NCBI RefSeq assembly: GCF_008831285.2 | Contig: NW_022204869.1 | Coordinates: forward strand, 1 to 49,462 | Direction: 5' to 3' | Origin: Nymphaea colorata | Taxonomy: Eukaryota; Streptophyta; Magnoliopsida; Nymphaeales; Nymphaeaceae | DNA: 49,462 nt | In this document: piece after piece, positions 33,401-43,278 of the stretch | How positions within the stretch are numbered: position 1 is the stretch's first letter | Layout: every line of letters begins with the position of its first letter | Notes under the pieces: model-generated | Database searches by the model: none | What the model was told of the DNA's origin: nothing | What the model saw: only the letters and a program-made list of their open reading frames with translations | Position numbers and translations under genes: made by a program

Positions 33401-34295
33401 TCAAATATTTGGCAAATCTTGCATTTCAAGAACTTGTTGGCGCTATTTTCTCTTGCCTAGTGTCACAAACTTGCTACGTGCTTTTTCAACTTATCTGTTA
33501 ATTCCGATCACTGACCTTCTAATCCTCTCAATCTTTTTCTACTCCTCCATTTCCTTGAACTGGTAGTCGAATTTCAGCTATGATGTCTGGTCAATATCGC
33601 ATAGTTTCGTGTATAACTCAACAAAAAGCGCAAAAAGACCAAAAATATAGAGCAGCACAAAGTCTTTGATTTTGCTATCCAGTTCGGTGTCCTCACCACC
33701 AGTATACATATAGTTATTCGACATGTAGTAGGCTCCAATTTCGAAGAAGACAGCGGAATCCGCAAGCAGGACAAGCTTGAAAAGGATGATTCTCCACTTT
33801 GACCACTTGACTAGCAACATAAGTATTCTGAAATTTCCAACAAAGAAGATGATTTCGAGGGGAAAGGCAAGCATAGTCACTGCCTGATACCAATATCCAG
33901 TGTATATCAGGAGAAGAAACCCTATGAAACCGAAGCAGCTTGCCACCTGTGTGAGGAAAATTTATCCAAAAGCACATAGAGGTTGAATATTTTCCATTTA
34001 TCCTTGCAAAGCTTATATGTCGATAGCAACGAGATACATACAGTGCAAAAGGCTATGCTATGGACATGAATCCTTTTGATTGTTCATTTTTAGTAAAGAC
34101 GAGGATGATGTTCTGGAACGAAATGCAAAAGGTGATGACCAAGTTGAGGAGGTAGAGGAGAAGATGCTGATCTTTCCTGGAATTGTCATTCTAGTCTTAG
34201 CTTTTTTATGAGAGGCTGGGTATGGAGGAGACTTTTGATTTTTTCGATTCTGATTTGTCTGATTTTGCCTCATCCTTAGCACTCTGGTTGATCAT
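33401..34295 (-). CDS. Multi-pass membrane protein with coiled-coil tail
   Basis: About 290 residues. The N-terminal 45 residues are acidic and Ser-rich (KDEAKSDKSESKKSKVSSIP). Hydrophobic helices follow: LLLYLLNLVITFCISFQNII, CTVCISLLSTYKL, ASCFGFIGFLLLIYTGYWYQ, TMLAFPLEIIFFVGNFRIL, ILFKLVLLADSAVFFEIGAY and FVLLYIFGLFALFVELYTKL. A charged coiled-coil tail, FKEMEEEKKIERIRRSV, ends at TGA 33401-33403. A 29-nt GT-AG intron (33947-33975) and one frame change near 34060 are inferred. No family recognised; about six membrane spans. Confidence 0.7.
33947..33975 (-). other. Candidate intron, 29 nt, GT-AG
   Basis: On the minus strand GTGCTTTTGG...CTCACACAG. Removal joins WKIFNLY to VASCFGFIGFLLL, restoring the frame between two membrane segments. 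Confidence 0.5.
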
Positions 34296-34666
34296 GTATG
34301 GCGACGATTGTTCAAATATGCTTGAATTCGGGATCATTTATAATGGGCTTTCAAAGTTGACCACCTGGTTTCTACTCATATAGAAGAAATTCTAAATTTA
34401 ATATAAATGCATAGAAGCCGAAACTTACTTAAATCATGAATTCGAAAAGAAGTTTATCCAAATATTTTAAAAAGGATGCTTGAATGTATATTTGCTTTAA
34501 GATTGGAAAATTTTCTGGAAAGTATTGGCAAGAATCATTTTATTTTTATTTGAAATAATGCAGCAAAATCTCATAGTTAACATTTCATTGAGATTCTGAA
34601 ATGATCGATAATCTACCTTATATCAAAACGGCAAAACCTAAAGAATACTATTATTAAAATAACGCT
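34296..34666. other. Non-coding, AT-rich, 371 bases
   Basis: AT-rich sequence between the minus-strand membrane gene and the small ORF and gene array to the right. No convincing coding segment, repeat or RNA gene seen. Confidence 0.5.
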
Positions 34667-34918
34667 TCATTCAAGATCAAGATGATTTTATGGGATTCCG
34701 TCAATCAAATATATATTAAAAAGCAAAAAATCTTCGATATTTATGGAAATAAAGTCAATTTTTGACTTTTCAAGCTTTTTCCTTTTGAAAAAGTACAGAT
34801 AGCCAAAATAAAATGATTGGTATATTACAGCTATTAAAAAATTAAGAATAATATTGAATCTTATCAGTCCAAATCCTGATTTTAGATCTTTTTGACTTAT
34901 AATTATTAATAATTCCAT
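34667..34918 (-). CDS. Possible small membrane protein
   Basis: An 83-residue ORF from ATG 34918 to TGA 34667-34669 with one internal TAA read as Glu. It has one likely membrane helix (FNIILNFLIAVIYQSFYFGY) followed by a basic segment (FFKRKKLEKSKID). It is AT-rich and has no recognised homologue, so it may be a chance ORF in the long divergent intergenic region. Confidence 0.25.
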
Positions 34919-34947
34919 ATTTCCTCTTATTCTCTGACAAAAGCCTA

Positions 34948-36304
34948 ATGCAACTAATACCCTACAACTAAGATATATACTATAACTTCACCCAGGTCAA
35001 TGCTATCACGCTTGCATCAATCTATCTCCTCACATTCACGTACCACCCAATCTATTCTAATTTCCTCTACCTACTATATGGCGTTGGCAATCGGCCATAT
35101 TCCTAAGTTTACTTAGTAGTTCGGGATTCCAACACTGGAAGATCCGTCCAGAATGTGACAGTAGGCCATAATTTCAATTGCTATGTCGACTATGAGATCA
35201 AAGTTACGCAATATCTCTTTCTGGTAGAGTGTTAATCATACATCGGCATCTATGCTCTCAACACAAGCAATCAGCAAGTTAACCCTTCGCCAATTGTGAA
35301 CCAGAGCAAACCTGTTGGATCCTTCCTGACTGGCATTTTTCGCCAAGCCGATGTTTTCGCAGATAAATATGTTGTTTTTAATCTGATCGACTCAACTAAT
35401 AGGTCTGTATACTTCGGAGCACTAGGTTTAGGAACCGTTTACTCGACAAATTTCAACATAAACTCTGAACGGGTTGTCGAAACAGGCCTTTCGCAAATGA
35501 AATTGGGCAGTTCTAAATCCTAATGCGCCCTTAGTATACTATACGATTGTGTAGCGTGCATCTATAACGGAAGCATCGGCAATTCACTTGACGGCATAAC
35601 GCATATACTCAATCTTAGCTATGCTATTCCAGGGTCTTTTCGGTTCTACCAAGGAAAGACACTTACAAACGCCAGCATCATAAATGGAAAGGTGTATTGG
35701 GGATTTAACAGTGGCTATATTGCATAGAAAATGCTATTAAACTAGACTAATTTTTCATCAATTGATCTGATATTCCCAGCAAACGCTTACAACTCGACTG
35801 CAAACCAAAAATATTTTTAACCTACGGACTAAGCAATATTATCAATGCCTATACATTCGAAGAAGACGAAATTGAGCAAGTATACCAATACAACACCATC
35901 ATCAGCCACATGAAGATTTCGGAAGATTCCACCGTTATTGCAATCAAGGAAATGGGTAACAATTGGAATATACGTCAGTACCAAGTTGTGTAGAATTGCA
36001 GCAGCGACTATAATGCCACTGAGAATAGTCCAATGTATAGGAACCGCACTCTTGTATGCGTATGTAACTAATATGGTGGAAATGTAAAATGCAACCCAAA
36101 AAGAGTAGCATCTTCACCTGCTTCTTCGCTGCCGATTACTGCTGTGATTGGCGTGGTGGCTGGCTTGGGTATGTTTTTGCTTATTCAGTTTTGACGGTGA
36201 TGTCGGTCATCATCATTAAGAAGAACTACAAGCGTTGCACCAAAGGACGGAGAAGGACCCCGTGGAAATACAACCCAGTCGACCTCATGAGTTTCTAAAC
36301 CTGA
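34948..36304 (+). CDS. Tandem membrane-protein family, member A
   Basis: About 450 residues. Start MQLIPYNEDIYYNFTQVNA, shared by all members as M-x-L-I-x-x-x-E-x-x-Y-F-N. The ectodomain has many NxT/S sites and repeated Tyr/Phe-rich beta strands (FRQADVFADKYVVFN, INGKVYWGFNSGYIA, NNWNIRQYQVV.NCSSDYN). It is followed by a membrane helix, ITAVIGVVAGLGMFLLIQ, and a basic tail, KKNYKRCTKGRRRTPWKYNP, then VDLMSF-TAA-T-TGA. In other members the codon after MSF is GAA. No known family is recognised; the recurring strands suggest a propeller or repeat fold. Several frame changes occur. Confidence 0.7.
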
Positions 36305-36421
36305 TATATTATATCTTTACCACTCTTGCATCACCCTTTTTGACTTTTCTGGCTGTGTTCGGCAATATCGGCATTCAAACGCATATAATTTTAACTTTCC
36401 TTTTTTATCTATATATTTATG

Positions 36422-37776
36422 ATGCAGCTTATTCCCTACAACTAAGAAATTTACTTTAACCTTACCTAGGTGGATGCGGCCACTCTGGCAACTATATCTT
36501 TGGTGGCATTCGCCTACCATCCACTCTACTCCAATCTTCTATATCTACTGTTCTGCATTGGCAATCCAACGAATACTTCTCTCCATCTTCTTGCCAGAGA
36601 TTCTAACAGCGAAGCATTCATCCAAAATACCACTCTATTTAGCACTTACGATTGCAGTGCTAGCTTCTAAATCAAGGCAACCGAATATTTATTCCTGGTG
36701 GAAAGTTCATTCCATGTTATGATTTATTCACTCTATACCAATAATCAGACAGTCAAATTTCCTATTCTTCGAAATCAGCTCAAACCCAATAGCACCTACA
36801 ATCCAGGTTTTTTTAGACATTGCAATATCTTCGCAGACAGATATGTCATAGCTTATATAGTCAGCCTTCTAGATACATTAATACCTTTGGAAGATTAGAC
36901 GCAAGAACAGGCATCATTTAAAGGTCATTTTATCTAAATTTATCTTCATAGGTAGTCGTTGATATAGGCCTTTCATAGAATTAGCTTTGGGTTGTCCTTA
37001 GCTCCTATGCTCCAGTTATCTACCTATATTCTTGCTTAAATTGTATATATAACAATAGTGCTGCCAATAATGTCTCATTAAATAGCATATCACAAAGAAT
37101 ATCTTTGGCCCTCTACATGCCAGGACATATAGGCTCTACCAAGGATACACTATCGCCAATTCAGATATAGAGAACGGCAAAATATACTGGGGGAATAATG
37201 CTGGATACTCTGTTTAAAAGTTATTGATAAATCAGGCGCAATACCAAAGACTTAATCTCATCGTTCCGAATGGAACGAAATCTGCAGCCAACCACTAATA
37301 CTTCATCACCTTTGGAAATTCTTACTATATCGATATCCATTCCTTCGAAAACGATAGTAACTACTCATCATTTTTCTTTTATCCAATCATCGATCAATTG
37401 CAACTTTCGGAAGATTCTTCTGTCCTTGCAATAAAGGATATTATCTCACCATGGTATCTTCTTCAATATCAGATCGTATAAAATTGCAGTCTATATGATG
37501 CGAGTCCCCTTTATCCAAATTTTCTTTAGTATGTGTTTGCCACTCTTATGATTCTAACGGGCAGTGTAATGTATTCGGTGGATCCTCTTCGCCCGCTTCT
37601 TCGCTGCCGATTACTGCTGTGATTGGCGTGGTGGCTGGCTTGGGTATGTCTTTATCTATTTAGTTTTGACGGTGATGTCGTCATCATCATTAAGAAGAAC
37701 TACAAGCGTTGCACCAAAGACGGAGGAGGACACCGTGGAAATACAATCCAGCCGATCTCATGAGTTTGAGGTTTGA
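36422..37776 (+). CDS. Tandem membrane-protein family, member B
   Basis: Begins 118 bases after member A with MQLIPYNEEIYFNLTEVDAA, then TLATISLVAFAYHPLYSNLL. Ectodomain motifs FFRHCNIFADRYVIAYIVS, CLNCIYNNSAANN, GKIYWGNNAGYSV and PWYLLQYQIV.NCSLYDASP occur in the same order as in member A. The membrane helix and tail (ITAVIGVVAGLG, KKNYKRCTK, TPWKYNPADLMS) are almost identical in DNA to member A, suggesting recent exchange. It ends at TGA 37774-37776 after one missing base in the MSFE codons. Function unknown; probably a surface or endomembrane protein. Confidence 0.7.
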
Positions 37777-37877
37777 TATTTTATATCGTAAATACTTTAT
37801 GGTCATAGTTGGTTGTGCTTTCTTTCTTTCCTCCTGTAAATTAAATTCATTAATTTCATCAAAAATAACCAAGCTGA

Positions 37878-39250
37878 ATGTATCTGATTCCTTTGGACTA
37901 AATCATTTATTTTAACGTAACCTAGTTAGACACAACAACTCTTTCCACAATAATCCTAATTTCATTTGCATACCACCCTTCCTTCCCCAATCTCCTTTAT
38001 CTCTTTTTTGGATCAACCTCAATCGCATCAATCGGTTAACTATATGGGTCTTTTTATATCTTGGTCCGAGATACTGATACTGATTCTTTTGTGCAAAATA
38101 GCAGCATAAGTCAGCCCTTCACTGTCTGATCAAATGCGAGATAAAAGTTACGGAAAGTCTCTTGCTCATAGAGAGTGAACAGTATATCGCAATCTATGGA
38201 TTGGACAGTAGTCAACACGTAAGCACCTCTCCAATCACCTAAAAACCAAAATAAAACCTAACTATTTTTTCCGATATTTATCGTCATGCGGATATAAATG
38301 GTAATAGATATGTGACAGTCAATAATACTTACCTAACCTTTGGCCAATACAGTGGATCAGCAAGGACGTTAAGTGAAACAAAATCCAATTAAGATTCAAC
38401 CCAATAAATACTCTTTTTGTTGGCTTATCAGACGGTCAAATATTTTACGTCGTTAATTCCACCCACATAAGTTTTGTCATCTACAGCTGTGTAGCCTGCA
38501 TCATCAATGGCTCCATGGGCAATAATAATATCATCAACAATACCAACGCCCTCGTTGTCAATACCAATATCTCCACTTTTCAATCCTTTAAGCTTTACCA
38601 AGGGAATACAGTCAACGATCGGATATGGTGAATGCTAGGATATACTGGGGGTTTGCTGATGGCAGATCCTACAAGTTTCTCATCAACTCCACAGCATACT
38701 AGTTGGTTGAAATCTTTACAACGTAACATAGCAAAAATCCACAGCCAATCATGAGTTATTGGTCCTCTATGGGTCTGATTACAACATCAATTTCCGAAGC
38801 TTCGAATATGTTTCTGCTGCAGATGAATACACACTTTATTCTTACTCTGGGTACATGTCTGGCGTGATGGCCAAAGTGGCAATTTCCTCGATTCTACCAT
38901 GTTTGCCTGTAGGACTTACTCTGATAGTTGGAATATTCAGCAGTTCATGATTGTCGATAACTGCAGCGACTATCATGCAGAATTTAGCAATATTAGTAGT
39001 CTTTTTTGCGAATGTTTTCAATACGATTCAGATAACAAATGTAGCTTAGCCTTCTCATCTAGTCAAAAAGCTCGCCTCCTATTACAATGATCCTTTGTGC
39101 CATTGTTGGCATAGGTAATTCCTCTCTAATATAGCTCTTATCGTAGTTTCTGTGATAATAATAAAGAAAAATTACAAAAGATGCACAAAGGGAAGAAAAA
39201 GGACACCATACGTATACAATCCGACCTAATTAATGAGTTTTGAAATATGA
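37878..39250 (+). CDS. Tandem membrane-protein family, member C
   Basis: Start MYLIPLDEIIYFNVTELDTT, then SFAYHPSFPNLLYLFFG. The ectodomain keeps IYRHADINGNRYVTVNN, CVACIINGSMGNNN, ARIYWGFADGRSYKFLINST and WNIQQFMIVDNCSDYHAE. The membrane helix is less clear because of frame changes near 39100; the tail KKNYKRCTKGRKRTPYVYNP-T-TAA-LMSFEI ends at TGA 39248-39250. The TAA (39227-39229) stands where members D and E have GAA. More diverged from A and B than those are from each other. Confidence 0.7.
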
Positions 39251-39353
39251 TCCTTTCATATATTTTCACTTGATTTTCCCTCCCATATTTTTCCAAATTC
39301 ATAGTTTTAATACTGGATTGTTGATTATAAACATATCTAAGTTTAGTTTAAAA

Positions 39354-39834
39354 ATGGCTCAAAATTTGAACATAAAGGAGATCATCCACGAGCACTTCAA
39401 GCCCATCTTCTTCGCCTACGATAAGGACCACAACTCAACCCTCGAAAAGGAGGAACTGAGAGCCCTCCTCGCCGACAATCTCGGGGTCGCCAAATAGGAT
39501 ATCACCCAAGACCAACTCGACTGGCACTTCGGCAGGATCGACGAGAACGGAGATGGAAAGATCACCTTCGAAGAATACGTATCGGTTTTGTTAGATAGTT
39601 TGGCCACTTCTTCGGATAGAGGGCGAAGAACTCCAAGAAGCCAAAAGGCGAGGGAGAGGATGAGCTGATCGACATCGAGGAGTTCAAGAGACTGATGGAG
39701 GACACTTTCAAGCCACTTAAAATCCCCATCTCTGAGGAGATGGTCAGGTGGAACTTCGATCAGATCGACACCGATAAGAGCGGCCGCATCTCCTTTGACG
39801 AGTATCTCAATTCGTCAAAAAGTACAACCCTTGA
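39354..39834 (+). CDS. EF-hand calcium-binding protein (calmodulin/centrin type)
   Basis: About 160 residues, ATG 39354 to TGA 39832-39834, with two frame changes (near 39600 and 39810). Four EF-hands in two pairs: DKDHNSTLEKEE (residues 21-32), DENGDGKITFEE, a degenerate third hand around EDELIDIEEF, and DTDKSGRISFDE. Hands 1, 2 and 4 keep acidic ligands at positions 1 and 12; hand 3 is unlikely to bind calcium. A Lys-rich linker (KKPKGEGED) separates the pairs. It is codon-poor in TAA/TAG and GC-richer than its neighbours. It sits between members C and D of the membrane-protein array. Confidence 0.85.
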
Positions 39835-40181
39835 TCTATCCAACAATCAGAAATATATCTAAGCTTATCTATCAATCCAACATTATCTTTAGCTTTTCTA
39901 GAACTAATCTACAAAAGTAATAGAAAGTGCATGGGAAAAACTTAATTAAAGTAATAATGGTTTTGGTTCCTGACTGAAAGCTAATAATATGTGGAGGTCA
40001 TTTTTATATTCAAGAAAAGAATGCCCCTGTATTTCCTTCCATCTCTCAAAAAATATCATCCCTATTTTTTCAATAAATCGCTCGCAAATATTGGACAAGG
40101 ATTACAATTTTTTATCTTTAGACAAAGATATTGCTTTTATCTTTCCCAATAATAAAATAACCTTTAAAAAGTTGATTCTAA
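39835..40181. other. Non-coding stretch, 347 bases
   Basis: AT-rich intergenic DNA between the EF-hand gene and member D. A short standard-code ORF is present but shows no family similarity. Nothing else seen. Confidence 0.5.
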
Positions 40182-41548
40182 ATGCATCTTATTGCATACA
40201 ATTAAAGCCTCTACTTTAACAGGACCTAAATCAGTGTAGTCGAGCTCTCCTGCATCGTTCTAATATCATTTGCCTACCATCCAATAATGGAAATGATACT
40301 CTACCAATTATTCGGCCTCACCAATGGAAGCTCTCGCTATTATCAGTCCCTACACTTGGTTGTTAGGGACACAAGAGCCAGAAACATATTCAGAATGCAA
40401 CCATAACTGAAAATTACTAGTGCAGAATTGGATGCGAAATAAAGGCAACGCAGTTTCAACTTTTAATCGAAAGTTAATCATTAATAGGAATTCATACAGT
40501 CGACCTAGGAACATACTCCGTCAATATTCCTCCCTTTTTCCTAAAGCAAAAGGCCAATAACTCATACCTAACCGGGATTCACCGACACGCAGACATACAT
40601 ACCGATAAATTTGTCTCTCTCAGTCCAGATGGCAGTAAATACAAGATCATCTTTGGAAGAGGATCGTCGATTGCAGGGTCTATGGCGATCCAAGAGCTGG
40701 AATGTAACTTGGGCGCAGAGGCCTTAACGGTTGGCATTTCGGGAGAAACTGTTTTCGCAGTGGCCAACAGCCGAGGCGCAGTTATGTTTATCTACCAATG
40801 CGTGAGCTGCATCTATAATGGCACCACCACAAGATCAAATAACTTCGAAGATCTAGCGATGCAGATGCAGCTTGGGGCCGTCGTCTTCCACCATTTCAGA
40901 GTGTATAAGTATTAGTATCCTTTATCGAAACCCAAATTGGCTAATAGTTCAATTTATTGGACCTTCAATGCAAGAAACCAAACAAGAAAGTATTAAATCA
41001 ATGCAACTCATTATTTAATGATTAATGCGGTTGTAGATAGCCATTATTATTCATCAGGAATAAACCAGTTGATAACGTATGGAGAGATAATAGTGCTAAC
41101 TATATTGCCTTTTCATAGGATATAAACGCTCCGACGGTTTACAGCTACTACAATCAAATAAAAAACATCCAAATGTCAGCCAACTCATGGATAGTATCAA
41201 TCCAGAACGCTAACTGGTCTCTTCAGCAGTACATCGTTGTGAGTTACTGCACAAATTTTACATCAACTGTCAGCCCAACTAATCCTCTCTTTTGTGACTG
41301 CTACAGCTATACTGGGGGACCTGCACTCCTTGCTACACATGCTCCGCAACTAAAGCGGAGGAAAGCCAAAAGTTTCCCATTTCTGCTGTGATTGGCGGTA
41401 TTGTCAGTGTTGGTATTTCATTTATTATTTAGTCTCTATTGTCATCACCATCATAATCGTGAAAAAATATTACAAGAAATGCACCAAAGGAAGAAGAAGG
41501 ACCCCATGGTCGTATAATCCGATAGAACTCATGAGTTTTGAAAGCTGA
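40182..41548 (+). CDS. Tandem membrane-protein family, member D
   Basis: Start MHLIAYNESLYFNRTEISVV, with the seventh-residue-plus-one Glu encoded by TAA (40203-40205). Ectodomain motifs: IHRHADIHTDKFVSLSPDG, YQCVSCIYNGTTTRSNN, ARNQTRKYEINATHY and NANWSLQQYIVVSYCTNF. The membrane helix is FPISAVIGGIVSVGISFII and the tail KKYYKKCTKGRRRTPWSYNP ends IELMSFES-TGA 41546-41548. Close to member E and distinct from A-C, so the array has two subgroups. Function unknown. Confidence 0.7.
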
Positions 41549-41844
41549 TTAGCATAGGTCTTTGATCTTTTTAATTAATGTTAGTATGGGGTATGGATAA
41601 ATAAGCGTATGTAAAATAGGAATATTAGATATGGATAGATCTACCATGATCAGCAGTTGGGTTACCTTGCTTGATAGTTGATGGTTGGATTATTTTTTGA
41701 AGCCAATATCTTATTGAGAGTACTATTAACTTTCTTTTCCCCAAAAAATACGGGTCATAGATCATCAAATACTAAATAAAATAGTGTGCCTCGCAGTTAT
41801 TATTCACAGGTATAAATAATCAACAAAATTATATTTATCTTTGG

Positions 41845-43200
41845 ATGCACCTTATTGCTTTCAACGAAACTTTTTACTTCAACGTCACTCAGATAACCCC
41901 CGTAGAGCTGGCCTGCATCTATCTACTAGCCTTCACCTACCATCCATACTACGGTATAATCTATTTCCTATATGGACTTACAAACGGTATTTCCTCTACT
42001 TATCAATCCTTGCATCTGATAGTTAGAAGTTCCGGGACTTATACGGTTCTACAAAACGTAACACTAAGCTAAAATTATCAATGCCTTATTGGCTGCTAGA
42101 TAAAGGCAAGCCATTATCAATTATTAATCGAGAGCTAATCTTTGATTGGCATTTATAAACTAGACTTATGGTCCTGTATCGCATATTTTCCTCCCATATT
42201 CACATACAATAAACCGCTTCTCTCCTATTTCACTGAGATATTTCGACATGCAGACATATACGATAACAAATTTGTTGTTTATAATCCTGGCCCATCTAGA
42301 CTTATCTTCGGGATTGGGTCAATGATGTAAAATTCACGAATTGTTGCATAGTTTCCATGGAATAGCAGCAGCTATAACGTATTGTAGATTGGCATATCTT
42401 CAGCTGCTGTATACGTGGTGGCTGATGATCGTAATGCTACCCTTTTATCTATCACTGTGTGGCATGCATATTTAATGGATCATTTCCAAGCAATACAAGT
42501 TTAAACAGTTTCACCACAAAATTCTATCTCAACCAAACAGTCAATCATCATCTAAGGGTGTATATGTATTCGGAATATCTACCGTATTGTCAATTAATCA
42601 ATAGTAGAATTTTTTGGTTTTTTAATGCACGAGATATGATATCCAAATATTAAATTAATGCCACTCACATTAGATCAATTCAGCATTTTTCTCCAATGAG
42701 CTATTTTTCATCGGGACAGTATTTCTTGCTAACCTACGGAGCAGATGAAAGGTTTTACAGGATGGTCTAGGATCTTCTGAAGAGTTTTCACATTTTTAGC
42801 CTACTTAAACTACCCAGCCCCAATTAAAAACATCAAGAATAGAGTGGATGGGGTCATATTGATTCAGCACAATAACTGGGCGCTCCAACAGTATCAAGTA
42901 GTACCTTACTGTACAAACTATACTTCGATTGTGAATTCGTCAAATTCTCTCTTTTGTGTGTGCTACAACTATACGGGATCAATTTGCCAAACCTGCTATA
43001 CATGTGGATAAAAAGTAGATTCGCAATTTCCCATCTCTGCAGTTATAGGAGTTGCTGCAGCCATTAGTATATGTGTTTATATTTAGTTGTCATTACCATC
43101 GCTATCATACTCATAAAAAATACTATAAGCCTGCACCAAAGGAAGAAGAAGGACTCCGTGGTCGTATAACCCGACAGAACTCATGAGTTTTGAAAGTTGA
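41845..43200 (+). CDS. Tandem membrane-protein family, member E
   Basis: Start MHLIAFNETFYFNVTQITPV, with GAA (41866-41868) at the Glu position that is TAA in A-D. A long first stretch is in frame: SLHLIVRSSGTYTVLQNVTL, GCEIKASHYQLLIESESLIG, FRHADIYDNKFVVYNPG. Later HNNWALQQYQVVPYCTNYTS, CYTCG and FPISAVIGVAAAISICVYI (membrane helix) precede the basic tail CTKGRRRTPWSYNPTELMSF, ending ES-TGA 43198-43200. Cys pairs near the membrane (NSLFCVCYNYTG, CQTCYTCG) are shared with member D. Confidence 0.7.
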
Positions 43201-43278
43201 TTAGCATAGATTAATAATCTTTTTAATTTAATTTAATAAAAGAGTAATATTAATAAGGAGATATAGATAAGTCTATCA

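Noticed and set aside
33372-33566. Plus-strand ORF of 64 residues after UTP14
   Set aside because: It is antisense to the coiled-coil tail of the minus-strand membrane gene.
36235-36459. Hydrophobic 74-residue ORF between members A and B
   Set aside because: It starts out of frame inside the tail of member A and runs into the out-of-frame start of member B; likely chance.
39989-40219. 76-residue plus-strand ORF before member D
   Set aside because: It overlaps the start of member D in a different frame and has no recognisable motif.
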